Assembly (NCBI GenBank): GCA_038210495.1
Contig: JBBQWR010000009.1
Location: 1-64,000 of the forward strand
From: JBBQWR01 sp038210495
GTDB lineage: Bacteria; Planctomycetota; Planctomycetia; Pirellulales; DATAWG01
Direction of reading: 5' to 3'
DNA length: 64,000 nt
The notes below the pieces were generated by a model. It worked only from the letters and a program-made list of their open reading frames with translations. It ran no database searches and was not told where the DNA came from. Position numbers and translations under genes: made by a program. Shown here piece by piece: positions 44,440-52,821 of this stretch. The first letter of the stretch is position 1, and each line of letters begins with the position of its first letter.

Positions 44440-46386
44440 TTACCAGCCACCGCTGACCTTGTCGCGGAACTCATTGAACCGCACATAGTTCAAATGGCGA
44501 TAGAGATCGTGGCTCGAGAGCAAATCGGTGTGCGAGCCGTCGCCGTGCAGCTTTCCTTGGTGAAATAGCAGCACCCGCTCGGCGGACCGCAGCGTCGCAA
44601 TCCGCCGGGCGATGCAGATAATCGTGCGATCGACCGACAGACGATTCGTCGCCTCCAACAGCCGCTCTTCGGTCGCCGCATCGTATTGAATTGTCGATTC
44701 GCCAAGAATTACCACGGCCGGATTGCGGAGCACGGCCCTAGCCATTCCGATCAGGATCGATTCTGCCTCGGTCAAATGCACGCCATGCTCGCCGACGATC
44801 GTGTCGAACCCGTGCGGCAACCGTTGGATGAAATCGTAGGCCAGCACGCGCCGAGCGGCGTCGATCACGTCGCTGGGGGAAAATCGCGGATCGCCGCACG
44901 CGATGTTCTCCGTGACCGTGCCGGTGATCAGAATTCGCTCCGGCATCACCATCGCCACTTCGTTGCGGAGCGACGCCAGCGTAACTCGGCCGATATCGTG
45001 GCCGTCGAACAGCACCCGGCCCGCCGCCGGATCGTAAAATCGCCCGATGAGCCCGGCGACCGCCAGCGGCGTTTCGTGGTCGGAGGCAATGATCGTCGTC
45101 CGCCCGCCGCAAGGAATGACGACCGACATTTCATTCAAGAGCTTATGGCCGTTGGCGTCGGCCAGCGTTACGCTCACGAGCGCGATTTGCTTAACCGGAC
45201 GGGGCAAGGGACGTGCGTCGGGCGTTTGGGCGATCGCCGCATGACGGTCCAGGTAGGCCAGGATTTCGCTGGCCGCTTGGTCGGCCGCCGGCGCCGCGCG
45301 CCAGAACAGAACGGCTAGCCGCACGGGATACAACATCGCCGCCAGCGTCGCGCTCAACAGCACGATCCCCGAAAACGTAATTCGCGGCGGCTCGCGGAGG
45401 ACGTTCAAGCCACCGAGAAATAGAATCAACCAAGCGCCGATCAAGATGAACAACAACACCCCGGGTCCATCTCCGGCGGCCGTGATGTGACGCCGAACTT
45501 CAAGACTTTGGCAATGCCGCAGCCGATCGACGAACGAATGCTCGACGGGCGAGTCGGTCGTCGCGGCAAAATTGCCCAGCGAGCGCACTTGCCGCAGATC
45601 TTCCACGAGCGTCCGGCAGCGATGCGAAGCAAGGTCGTGCCAAAAAGCCGCCCGGCGACGCGACCGGCCCCGCAATTCCTCGAGCATGAGTCGGCTGGAA
45701 ACGGCCAATAGCAGCGCTGCCAGCGTCAGCCAGACTTCGACATACGCGACCAGCGCGATCAGGGCCACGAGCACGATCGCCGCCTGTGGTATGGCTCGCG
45801 ACCAGCGCAGCAGTCCGGTCGAAAGCGTCTCGATTTTGTCGACAAACAAATCGACGACGTCTTGCTTCTGCCCGAGCAGCAGATCGCCGGCGCCCAGCCG
45901 GGCGGATTGATGATAGAGCGCGTAGCGAAATCGCTGGACGGCGCCGCGCGCCGTGAGCCGAGCGCCATATTCGAGCACGTACAGCGTTAACGCGAACAGC
46001 AGCGCGCACGTCCAACCCAGCACGATGATCGTCAACAGGCAACTCTGGTTGTGGCCCAGCGACGACCACCGCGAAAAGATCGCGTCCGAAATTCCGCCAA
46101 TCCACGAACCGTGCAGCCGCCAAGCCAGAGGCAACAGCCCACGATCGCGATACTCGGCGCGAGGCGTCTCGACGTCTGGCGGTCCCGCCAATTGCCGCAG
46201 TTCGTCCGACTGCGCGGCGACGGACAAATTGCCGCGATGGGTGAGCAGATCGGCCGTCGCGCCCAAGAGCAGGAGCAGCACGACGACAAAAAAAGCGGCA
46301 AAGACACTGGCGACGTAAACGATCGCCCGCGACCCCAGCGGCGGCGGCCCGAACCGCCGTGCCCGGTGAAACGAACTCCACTGCAT
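44440..46386 (-). CDS. ABC exporter half-transporter with degenerate ATPase motifs
   Basis: The product is 648 aa. It has the exporter layout: N-terminal TM domain (about 25-370) and a nucleotide-binding fold (about 396-640). The NBD aligns end to end with exporter NBDs (LIGRFYDPAAGRVLFDGHDI, TGTVTENIACGDPRFSP), but the active-site motifs are altered. Walker A is ASDHETPLA (no GxxGxGK, about 433-441). The Q-loop Gln is Glu (VMPER). The signature LSGGQ is LTEAE. The Walker B Asp is Gly (VVILGES, catalytic Glu kept). The H-loop His is Arg (CIARR). The frame is intact, so this looks like a conserved non-catalytic subunit rather than a decayed gene. A partner half is not adjacent. Confidence 0.85.
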   Translation of the reverse strand: MQWSSFHRARRFGPPPLGSRAIVYVASVFAAFFVVVLLLLLGATADLLTHRGNLSVAAQSDELRQLAGPPDVETPRAEYRDRGLLPLAWRLHGSWIGGISDAIFSRWSSLGHNQSCLLTIIVLGWTCALLFALTLYVLEYGARLTARGAVQRFRYALYHQSARLGAGDLLLGQKQDVVDLFVDKIETLSTGLLRWSRAIPQAAIVLVALIALVAYVEVWLTLAALLLAVSSRLMLEELRGRSRRRAAFWHDLASHRCRTLVEDLRQVRSLGNFAATTDSPVEHSFVDRLRHCQSLEVRRHITAAGDGPGVLLFILIGAWLILFLGGLNVLREPPRITFSGIVLLSATLAAMLYPVRLAVLFWRAAPAADQAASEILAYLDRHAAIAQTPDARPLPRPVKQIALVSVTLADANGHKLLNEMSVVIPCGGRTTIIASDHETPLAVAGLIGRFYDPAAGRVLFDGHDIGRVTLASLRNEVAMVMPERILITGTVTENIACGDPRFSPSDVIDAARRVLAYDFIQRLPHGFDTIVGEHGVHLTEAESILIGMARAVLRNPAVVILGESTIQYDAATEERLLEATNRLSVDRTIICIARRIATLRSAERVLLFHQGKLHGDGSHTDLLSSHDLYRHLNYVRFNEFRDKVSGGW

Positions 46387-46710
46387 ACAAAACCGATTGG
46401 TTCGAAGAAGAGAAACGGCCGACGCGCCGAACGAGCCCGTGTCGATTCGCCAGCGCGGACAGAAAGATTATGCGCTGCCCGATCGCGATAATCCACTCGC
46501 CGCGATTACGGCAGGGCTTTTCATTGTTTCACAATGCGGCGAATTTGCAGCCCTCGGTTTGAAGGCCGATTCGTTGGAAAACAACGTCTTACGCGAAAAT
46601 CAGCCGACGGAAAATTTAACCCATGTTCAATTAGTGAAAGGCCCTGGATTACGGGTAGCGATGCCGTTTGCCGAAAGTAAAGGAAAAAACGGATCGGCAT
46701 TGCGATGCGA
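46387..46710. other. intergenic region upstream of the ABC gene
   Basis: These 324 bases are AT-richer than their surroundings in the right half. They probably hold the ABC gene promoter, but I cannot single out a convincing -35/-10 pair. An open plus-strand frame here has no protein-like features. Confidence 0.4.
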
Positions 46711-46911
46711 TTACTGTGGCGATGGGCCGTGCGGCTTGTTCATCGACAAGAGCACGAGCATCCCTATCCCGGCTAGGATCATTATGAATCCCATCGTGCT
46801 AGGCGCGTTCGGGGGAGGGCTGAAACGACTAAACTCGCCGACGCCTACCAACGCCGCGCCAGCGATGATCACAATCGACCAGGCTACGTACTTCATATCG
46901 TGGTCCGTCAT
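46711..46911 (-). CDS. small two-helix membrane protein
   Basis: The product is 66 aa: helix AWSIVIIAGAALVGVG, a polar loop FSRFSPPPNAPST, helix MGFIMILAGIGMLVLLSM, and a short tail. No family is recognised. Start at the ATG ending 46911; an ATG four codons later is also possible. It stands alone. Confidence 0.5.
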   Translation of the reverse strand: MTDHDMKYVAWSIVIIAGAALVGVGEFSRFSPPPNAPSTMGFIMILAGIGMLVLLSMNKPHGPSPQ

Positions 46912-46969
46912 CAGGGCATCGAGAATTTGAATGATGGGACACCTATTTCGCAGCGACGGGCGAACGGCA

Positions 46970-46998
46970 GAAGCCACCAGTTTGCCGCTGGTGGCTTC
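46970..46998. terminator. 11-bp perfect hairpin
   Basis: GAAGCCACCAG and its complement enclose the 7-nt loop TTTGCCG, followed by GCTCATTTTAGC. It lies upstream of the small membrane gene. It could be a weak terminator or just a palindrome, because no long T-run follows. Confidence 0.4.
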
Positions 46999-47119
46999 GC
47001 TCATTTTAGCGGGTGGCTCTTACTCCGCCAACAGTTCGTCGAACGACCAGAGCCGCCGTGACGCCAGCGGCCATCGCCGGGGTAATCCGCATCGTACCCG
47101 GCCACGGTTGTCGGGCCAG

Positions 47120-47212
47120 ACCGGCGCCGGGACGGCCCGGACGGCGCCTTAAGCGCTGTCGAAACCACCCTCGGGCGCTTCGGCAAGCTCGCCGCCTCCG
47201 GTTCCGGCCACC
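47120..47212. repeat. diverged copy of the ~100-bp element
   Basis: It contains GCTGTCGAAACCACCCTCGG, GCGCTTCGGCAAGCTCGCC and GCCTCCGGTTCCGGCCACCC in the same order as the copy at 40409, with more mismatches. Confidence 0.6.
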
Positions 47213-47345
47213 CGGATTATCGTTAGCGTTTGCCAACGACATGCGCCGGACGCGCCGGTTCGACATTGCATTCGTCACTAACCTCCTTATCATGAATTGA
47301 GTCGTTCGAGCGCATCAATGCCCCCGAGTCTTAGCGGAGCCTGTC

Positions 47346-48104
47346 ATGGTTGGCGCGGTGAGTTTTCTGTTGGCGGCCGGAGTCATGGGGATCCAGTTTG
47401 GCTGGACGCCCTTGCCCGAGGGAGGCCATGAATATGTGGTGCAAGTCGAGCCAGCCCTGATGAGCACGTTCGAAAAAGAGGGCTTTTCGAGCGACGTGCC
47501 CCCGGAGCTCCGCGATATCCGGCGGATCGTGATTCAAGTCGGTTCCGGCCCGGTTCCTAATCGTGGAGTGACCGCGCTCAAGCCACCGCTGGAAGCCGCC
47601 GGAAACCTCCGACCGCCGGCAGCCAGCGTCTATGACGCTCGGGCTTTGACGACGGCGCCCGGGCGATCTGGCTCGTCGGCCGCCGATCAGCGCCCGTCGC
47701 TGAAGACGATGTTCCAGGCCGACGACGACGACGAGCGGCCGAAGAAGGCTGCCGCCAAGAGCCGATCGGACGTGAACTTAACGGCCGACGAGTCGCGATT
47801 TTCGAAGTTCGACCCGCCGGGAAAAATGACCTCCTACGAATCGGACGCATCGACCCAATCTCCCTCGCATCTATCGCCCAAACCGTCGAGTTCGTTCGGC
47901 GGTTCGGTGTCTGGCGAAGGAGACGGCGGCAAGCCTTGGCTGCCCTTGAGCTTGGCAATGGTCGCTCTGTTCGCGTCAATCGGCGGGAACGTCTATCTCG
48001 GTTGGCTGCACTACGGCACGCGCCGGCAGTATCAAGCCGTCGTCGAACAACTTCGGGCCGGCGATCGCGGCGAAGCCTATCCGATCGAGCTCAGCGGGAA
48101 CTAG
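47346..48104 (+). CDS. planctomycete-type protein with C-terminal membrane anchor
   Basis: The product is 252 aa. It begins with a hydrophobic segment, then FGWTPLPEGGHEYVVQVEPA and SDVPPELRDIRRIVIQVG, a conserved-looking N-terminal module I associate with planctomycete proteins of unknown function. A long polar low-complexity middle (Ser/Asp/Lys-rich) leads to one TM helix (WLPLSLAMVALFASIGGNVY) and a short tail. GGAG lies 7 nt before the ATG. The final TAG is part of the CTAG palindrome that also gives the stop of the convergent gene. Confidence 0.7.
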   Translation: MVGAVSFLLAAGVMGIQFGWTPLPEGGHEYVVQVEPALMSTFEKEGFSSDVPPELRDIRRIVIQVGSGPVPNRGVTALKPPLEAAGNLRPPAASVYDARALTTAPGRSGSSAADQRPSLKTMFQADDDDERPKKAAAKSRSDVNLTADESRFSKFDPPGKMTSYESDASTQSPSHLSPKPSSSFGGSVSGEGDGGKPWLPLSLAMVALFASIGGNVYLGWLHYGTRRQYQAVVEQLRAGDRGEAYPIELSGN

Positions 48105-49120
48105 CTTTCCAAAGGCAAGCCGGCCGCGCAAACTCCTTCGCCGCGCCACGCGCCGAACCGCGAGCGAGCCCACGCCGCGACCTTCTTCCACACGGCGAAC
48201 TCAGCGCCGGGCGCCGCGGACACGAGGAACATCGACCCGGTGAACACGGACATGATCGCCGAGAATGTCACTAGCCGCAGAAAGATCGCGATCCCCAGAT
48301 GGAGGCCGATCGTCGCCAGGGCCCAGACGGTCCGCGTTCGCCGGGGCCAGATTAAAAATACATAGCCCCCTTCCACCAGCAGTGTTCCCCAGCCGGCCAG
48401 TTGCGCGACGAGCGGGACGCCGGCGATCCAGTCCATGCCCAGCGTACACAAGTCGTGTCGCTGGAGTGAGCACCAGACCGCCTCGCCGTTCCACCAATCG
48501 ACGCCCGCGCCCTTTTCCAGGGCGCACGACAGGTACATGATGCAGAGGTGGATTTGGATCACGCGCAGGCTCAGTCGCGCCCAGGACGTCGGCTCTCCGC
48601 TCGCGCGGCCCGCGGCCCGATCGAGCGACAGCGCCGCGCCGACCGGCATCCACAGCATGTAGAACAGCGCGATTTGGGCGAAGCAATCGACGCCGTAAAT
48701 CGACGCGGTCCCGCTCGATTTCATCGTCAGATGCACCAGCCACGCGATCGCCGCCGCCCCGCGAACTCGATAACCGAATAACAGAGCCGTCAGGGCCGCG
48801 GCGTAGATCAAAAACAAGCCTTGGACCGTCGCGGAGTCGGAGATTCCAAAGCCCGCGAAGAATTTGGAAAACCACCAAATGCGGGGCGCGAAGCCGGACA
48901 CCGTCGGTTCCATGACTTGCCACTGCACGATCCCCCGCCGACCGTATAGATCGAGCAAATTCGGCGCGATCGACACGGCCTGAAACAGCAGCACCGCGGC
49001 CACGCCCATCCGAAACACGGCCAGCGGCGCCGCCGAAGCCGGCGCGGAGATGAAGTTCGCTATCGCCGCGGTCGCTCGGGCAATCGGCGAGTCAGTCCTG
49101 ATTGTCTTAAATCCGCTCAT
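48101..49120 (-). CDS. HTTM-domain membrane protein (gamma-carboxylase-like)
   Basis: The product is 339 aa with several TM helices. The HTTM (horizontally transferred transmembrane) pattern is seen: PLAVFRMGVAAVLLFQAVSI, HLTMKSSGTASIYGVDCFAQ, MLWMPVGAALSLDR, RVIQIHLCIMYLSCALEKG and DWWNGEAVWCSL. These domains relate to vitamin K-dependent gamma-carboxylase, but the bacterial role is unknown. The ATG at 49120 is chosen because upstream sequence overlaps the neighbouring gene's end. The next gene upstream (49242-49751) is likely its operon partner. Confidence 0.85.
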   Translation of the reverse strand: MSGFKTIRTDSPIARATAAIANFISAPASAAPLAVFRMGVAAVLLFQAVSIAPNLLDLYGRRGIVQWQVMEPTVSGFAPRIWWFSKFFAGFGISDSATVQGLFLIYAAALTALLFGYRVRGAAAIAWLVHLTMKSSGTASIYGVDCFAQIALFYMLWMPVGAALSLDRAAGRASGEPTSWARLSLRVIQIHLCIMYLSCALEKGAGVDWWNGEAVWCSLQRHDLCTLGMDWIAGVPLVAQLAGWGTLLVEGGYVFLIWPRRTRTVWALATIGLHLGIAIFLRLVTFSAIMSVFTGSMFLVSAAPGAEFAVWKKVAAWARSRFGAWRGEGVCAAGLPLES

Positions 49121-49241
49121 GGCCAAGTTCCCACGGTATGCGTGCCGATTTGAAAATTCGTCGATCCGACGATCAGCAAAGCGTAAACCAATCGCCCGCG
49201 TTACAAACTCAATTTCGCAGCCTCCCATCCCCCGTCGCCTT

Positions 49242-49751
49242 TTACCGTGCCGCCACGGCAACTTCGCTGCGCCGGGAAAAATCTCCTTCATAAACCGTCT
49301 CCCACTCGGCCCGATTGCCATCTCGAAACGCTTCCATTGTCGGCATGTCCTGAGCTTCGAGCTTCATCTCGACTCGCGTCGCTTCGGGATAACGGCCGAA
49401 GAGGGCGGCGGCCCACGAACTGGCGACCCGAGTTTGCAGATGCTCGTACACGAACAAGCTGGTCATGCTGTCGAACCGCAGGCTGGCCTCGCGAGTCAGG
49501 CCGCGATTGGCCGGTTCTTCCCAGGTCCGCCCGTCGGCGCCGGTAATCGTGAATTGCAGGTGAAATTCCGGGGCTACGTGAGGAGCGAAAAAACCGAAGC
49601 TATTGTCGCTGCCCGACAGAGCGCCATAGGCCGCGATCGCTCGGCCGGCCGTGGTCCGCGGCTCGATGAGCCGAAAGTGAGCCGCGCTCGAGGCCACGAG
49701 GATCAAGTGGGCCGCCGCGGCGAGAGCCAGTAGTTTGAAGCGCCAAGTCAT
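49242..49751 (-). CDS. secreted/membrane-anchored partner of HTTM protein
   Basis: The product is 169 aa. An N-terminal hydrophobic helix (LLALAAAAHLILVASSAA) precedes a soluble domain with SGSDNSFGFFAPHVAPEFHL, ITGADGRTW and LRFDSMTSLF. Proteins of this shape commonly accompany HTTM genes. It is 121 nt upstream of the HTTM gene on the same strand. Function unknown. Confidence 0.65.
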   Translation of the reverse strand: MTWRFKLLALAAAAHLILVASSAAHFRLIEPRTTAGRAIAAYGALSGSDNSFGFFAPHVAPEFHLQFTITGADGRTWEEPANRGLTREASLRFDSMTSLFVYEHLQTRVASSWAAALFGRYPEATRVEMKLEAQDMPTMEAFRDGNRAEWETVYEGDFSRRSEVAVAAR

Positions 49752-49794
49752 GGGAGTATTCCAAAGGTTGGAGGATGGATTTGGGTTTTGGCGA

Positions 49795-49829
49795 GTCGGG
49801 AGTCGGGAGTCGGGAGTCGGGAGTCGGGA
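49795..49829. repeat. GTCGGGA heptamer array (5 exact units)
   Basis: Five perfect GTCGGGA units in the gap between the KSSDY-repeat gene and the gene at 49242. Same heptamer as at 23595, 58382 and 59949. CTAGTCCC/CTAGCCCC phrases follow at 49865-49905. Confidence 0.95.
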
Positions 49830-49975
49830 GTAAGCGAGACAATTGCCGCTTCGCGGCTTCTTGACCTAGTCCCATCATCCCTAATCCCTAGCCCCTTTCC
49901 CCATCAAAAAAAGGACGGCGACTGCACTGAAGATTGCTCCTCAGCCGTCGCCGTCCTTCGGCTTACTCGGAATCA

Positions 49976-50596
49976 CTAGGCTCCGAAATCATCTTCGCAG
50001 TCGCTCGATCCACCGTAGGACGATCCACCGTAGAACGACCCGCCGTACGATCCACCGGAGTAGCTGCCGAACGAGCTACCATAGCTGCTCGAGTTGTAGT
50101 CGTGGGAGTCGTCGCTGTAGGAGCCAGAGTTGCTGTAACCGGAGCTCTTGTAATCCGAGCTCTTGTAGTCCGAACCCTTGTAGCCCCCGCTCTTGTAATC
50201 CGACGACTTGTAATCCGAGGACTTATAGCTGCCGCTCTTATAGTCCGAGCTCTTGTAATCCGAGCTCTTGTAATCCGAGCTCTTATAGCTGCCGCTCTTG
50301 TAGTCGGAAGACTTGTAATCGGAGCTCTTGTAATCCGAGGACTTATGGCTCGACGACTTGTAGTCATGGCTGTTGTAGTCATGGCTGTTGTGCGAGTCGG
50401 ACGACTTGTGGTTGTTGTGGCTGGAATGGCTGTCGTGGCTGGAATGGCTGCTGTTGTGATTGCCGCCGCCGTTCTTCACCAACGTGGCTTTCACCTGGTT
50501 GAGCGAAACGGCTTCCTGGGTCTGGGCATTGAACGTCAATGCGGCAATCGCCACCACCAAGCTAGGGGCCACCGTCAGAAATACTTTGCGTAACAT
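49976..50596 (-). CDS. secreted KSSDY pentapeptide-repeat protein
   Basis: The product is 206 aa. A signal peptide-like N-terminus (VFLTVAPSLVVAIAALTFNA) is followed by a His/Ser/Asn-rich stretch (about 42-79). Fifteen pentapeptides (80-154) follow, mostly KSSDY with KSGSY every fourth unit in the first half. A Gly/Ser/Tyr-rich tail ends in SDCEDDFGA. GGGAG lies 8 nt before the ATG. No family is recognised. The composition suggests an extended or self-associating extracellular polymer. His-rich and Asp-rich parts could bind metals. It is monocistronic. Confidence 0.75.
   Translation of the reverse strand: MLRKVFLTVAPSLVVAIAALTFNAQTQEAVSLNQVKATLVKNGGGNHNSSHSSHDSHSSHNNHKSSDSHNSHDYNSHDYKSSSHKSSDYKSSDYKSSDYKSGSYKSSDYKSSDYKSSDYKSGSYKSSDYKSSDYKSGGYKGSDYKSSDYKSSGYSNSGSYSDDSHDYNSSSYGSSFGSYSGGSYGGSFYGGSSYGGSSDCEDDFGA
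50135..50359 (-). repeat. 15-bp coding tandem repeat (15 units)
   Basis: The tandem units encode K-S-S-D-Y and variants. A higher-order period of four units (three KSSDY and one KSGSY) is visible in the first half, pointing to expansion by duplication of blocks. Confidence 0.9.
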
Positions 50597-50750
50597 AATC
50601 GAACTCCCGTTTCTGGTTATTGGTCCTATTTGCGGTCTCGCCGAACATCGACTCGTCCCACACTCAGCAGAGCGGACGAGCGGGAGGGATGTTACAGGGA
50701 GTCGCGGGAAATTTATTCGCGGGGCGGATGACCAACCGCTGGCGCGGTGA

Positions 50751-50845
50751 AGGGGTTAGGGGGGTGGTGGGGCTAGCGACTAGAAAAGCATCGTCGGCGG
50801 AGAAGCCGCCGAATTCCGAGCCCCAGTACCACCACCCTAGTCCCT
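50751..50845. repeat. GGGGCTAG / CTAGTCCC inverted element
   Basis: GGGTGGTGGGGCTAGCGACT is answered by TACCACCACCCTAGTCCC. It is related to the element at 41749-41847. It lies between the alpha/beta hydrolase and KSSDY genes. Confidence 0.65.
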
Positions 50846-50869
50846 CAACCGACGCCGCTCGTTCCCGAC

Positions 50870-51928
50870 CTACTTCGCGCCGTCGAGAAACAGATAGGGC
50901 CGCATCTGACTCACCAGGGCGTCGTTGAAGAAATACCGCCGCCAATCGTGATCCGTTCCCGCCGGACAGCAGGCGTTCAACTGCTCGATTTTCTCCGGCT
51001 GCGATACCGGGCCGACGCCGACGTAGCCCAGCGCCTCGGGCTTCGTGCAGGGGTCGATGAATCGATATTTTTTCAGGGCCTTGTCGCAATAGTTATTCAT
51101 CAGCAGCATCCGCTCGACCAGCGGCACGGCCCGCTCGTTGGGGCGACCTGGCGACATCCAATCGCAATCTTCCGCAGCCGCGATCAGCACCGCGCGCACC
51201 AGAGGCTTCGAACCCGCCTCGGCCGCGAGCGATTGACCCGCGAGTCGCCCGCCACCCAGCACATGCATGGCGCCCGACACGACTCGGGCGCCAAAACTAT
51301 AGCCGGCCAATCCGATCGACACGCGGCGATCTATCCGACTGACGAACCAGCCCAAATAATATCCATCGGCGTCGGCTCGATGAGCATGAGCCCGAGTCGT
51401 GCGGATCGGATGTCGCTGGCGGTCGGACGGCCAAGACCAGATCACGAACCGCGTCGGTCGGTCGGCCGGCGCGTTTTTGACGATCTGACGATAAATGAGC
51501 AGGCCTTCGCTGGAGGCGATCCCCGAGTCGGCGTCGTTGCCATGCACATAGACATCCGTCGTGATCGAAGCGTTATCCGTCGCCAAGAAAGCTTCGAGCG
51601 ACGAATTGATCCAACCCCCGTGGCCATCGGCCAACGAGATCTGCAAGGTCGGCGTTCCACCCGTTGGGCAGCCCAAGCATCGCGTGCTGACGACCCATAC
51701 TTGGTCGCCGGCGCGAATCGCTCCGCAAGCCAGCGGCACGCAGGGCGCAATCGCCGGCGACGATGGGCCGATTGCGGCCGTCGTCCCGGTGGTCGTCGCG
51801 GCAGCGGGCGGCGCCGGGGCGGTCGCCTCGCCGGCCAAGAGGGGCTTGGTCGACGCGAACAAAATCGCGCTAAATAGAATTACGTCAACCATTCCCGGAG
51901 ACTTACGAATTGGCATCGCGAATTTCAT
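50870..51928 (-). CDS. secreted alpha/beta-hydrolase-like protein
   Basis: The product is 352 aa. An N-terminal hydrophobic segment and an Ala/Thr/Pro linker come first. The core has TDVYVHGNDADSGIASSEGL (oxyanion-hole-like strand end), FVIWSWPSDR, and the nucleophile elbow LAGYSFGARVVSGA with Ser211, as in DUF900/alpha-beta hydrolases. The catalytic His is probably in the C-terminal GTDHDW region. Eight Cys suggest disulfides outside the cytoplasm. Substrate unknown. Confidence 0.75.
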   Translation of the reverse strand: MKFAMPIRKSPGMVDVILFSAILFASTKPLLAGEATAPAPPAAATTTGTTAAIGPSSPAIAPCVPLACGAIRAGDQVWVVSTRCLGCPTGGTPTLQISLADGHGGWINSSLEAFLATDNASITTDVYVHGNDADSGIASSEGLLIYRQIVKNAPADRPTRFVIWSWPSDRQRHPIRTTRAHAHRADADGYYLGWFVSRIDRRVSIGLAGYSFGARVVSGAMHVLGGGRLAGQSLAAEAGSKPLVRAVLIAAAEDCDWMSPGRPNERAVPLVERMLLMNNYCDKALKKYRFIDPCTKPEALGYVGVGPVSQPEKIEQLNACCPAGTDHDWRRYFFNDALVSQMRPYLFLDGAK

Positions 51929-52221
51929 GGTTCAATCAGCACTGATGGTGGCGCGGGCAGGTCCAACCGCCCGCTCATTCTGTTGACCGATCGAAGAGGA
52001 ATCCGGTTGATTCCCTGCTCCGATCGCCGGCTTTCGACTTTGGCTTTTGCCTCGACTCTGACAAGTGTAGCACCTGCTACGCATGCGCGCGTTGAGTTTT
52101 TCCAACGTCCCTGCGGCAAAAAATCAACGTGGTGAATTTGCACATCGGCAAGCTTGATGTAGAGTTGCTCACGCCTCACGGGCGCGAGATCAAACTACGG
52201 ATTTTATCGGAGATGACTGCC

Positions 52222-52518
52222 ATGAAGAGGCTTCTGATCTTAACGGCTTTGGCGCTGATGACGGCCAGCTCCGTCGGCTGCGGTTCGTGCGGCGGAGGGT
52301 CGTGCGGCGGCGGGTTCGGGGGACTCGGCCTGGGTCTGTTCGGGCGGCGCGGCTGCAACTCGTGCGAGCGCTGCGAATCGTGCAGCCCCTGCGGAGACGA
52401 CGAGGCGGTGATCGAATCGCCCACTCGTTGCAATTGCAACCACAGTGGCGCGAGCATGCCCAGCTTGGGAACTCCCTCGGTGACACCCGACACGTACAGC
52501 TTCATTCCGCGCAAGTGA
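52222..52518 (+). CDS. small cysteine-rich lipoprotein
   Basis: The product is 98 aa. A lipoprotein signal (LLILTALALMTASSVGC) is followed by Cys/Gly-rich GSCGGGSCGGGFGG and then CNSCERCESCSPCGDD and RCNCNH. The Cys pairs could bind metal or be oxidised. Start at the ATG at 52222 with GGAG about 10 nt upstream. No family is recognised. Confidence 0.65.
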   Translation: MKRLLILTALALMTASSVGCGSCGGGSCGGGFGGLGLGLFGRRGCNSCERCESCSPCGDDEAVIESPTRCNCNHSGASMPSLGTPSVTPDTYSFIPRK

Positions 52519-52649
52519 TCGTCGCCGCCGGCCAACTCCCCGGCCGGCTCGGCTCACGATTTTTTGGGTCTACAGCCTACCACGGGCCGGTCGCGCCATC
52601 CTGTACGCGACCGCCCGCGGCAGGCGAGGGCCCATTTTCTTTGCGCCTT

Positions 52650-52684
52650 GGCGAGCGGGGCGGCGCGAGGCCCCCTGTCCTCGA
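52650..52684. repeat. GGCGAGCGGGG...CCCCCTGTCC repeat copy
   Basis: GGCGAGCGGGGCGGCGC then GAGGCCCCCTGTCCTCG, matching the left arm of the pair at 58102. Confidence 0.8.
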
Positions 52685-52766
52685 CGTCTCATCCTTCTGC
52701 CGCTTACTGCTTGCTCGTATAATGCAAGCATCGTAGGCGCGTTGTCGTTTCCACTGCCATCGAGCA

Positions 52767-52798
52767 ATACGGCGCAGCAGGATGCCGCGGCTATGTAG
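52767..52798. repeat. GCGCAGCAGGATGCCGCGG repeat copy
   Basis: ATACGGCGCAGCAGGATGCC then GCGGCTATGTAG, a consensus-like copy of the ATAGCCGCGG family, 24 nt upstream of the next gene. Confidence 0.9.
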
Positions 52799-52821
52799 GT
52801 TCGTTTTCTCGAGTCGCCATT

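Larger units (their letters stand above)
52519..52821. other. repeat-filled intergenic region
   Basis: The 303 bases contain two dispersed repeats (52650 and 52767) and otherwise no recognisable gene. Confidence 0.6.

Noticed and set aside
46397..46930. Plus-strand frame of 177 codons after the ABC gene start
   Set aside because: No domain, no signal peptide, overlaps a better minus-strand two-helix membrane protein.
49795..49829. Possible CRISPR or iteron-type origin repeats
   Set aside because: Only a 7-bp unit, contiguous, no AT-rich segment or dnaA-type gene nearby, and the same unit occurs at several unrelated loci.
50135..50359. Possible CRISPR array because of regular repeats
   Set aside because: The 15-bp units are contiguous with no spacers and encode KSSDY pentapeptides in one open frame.
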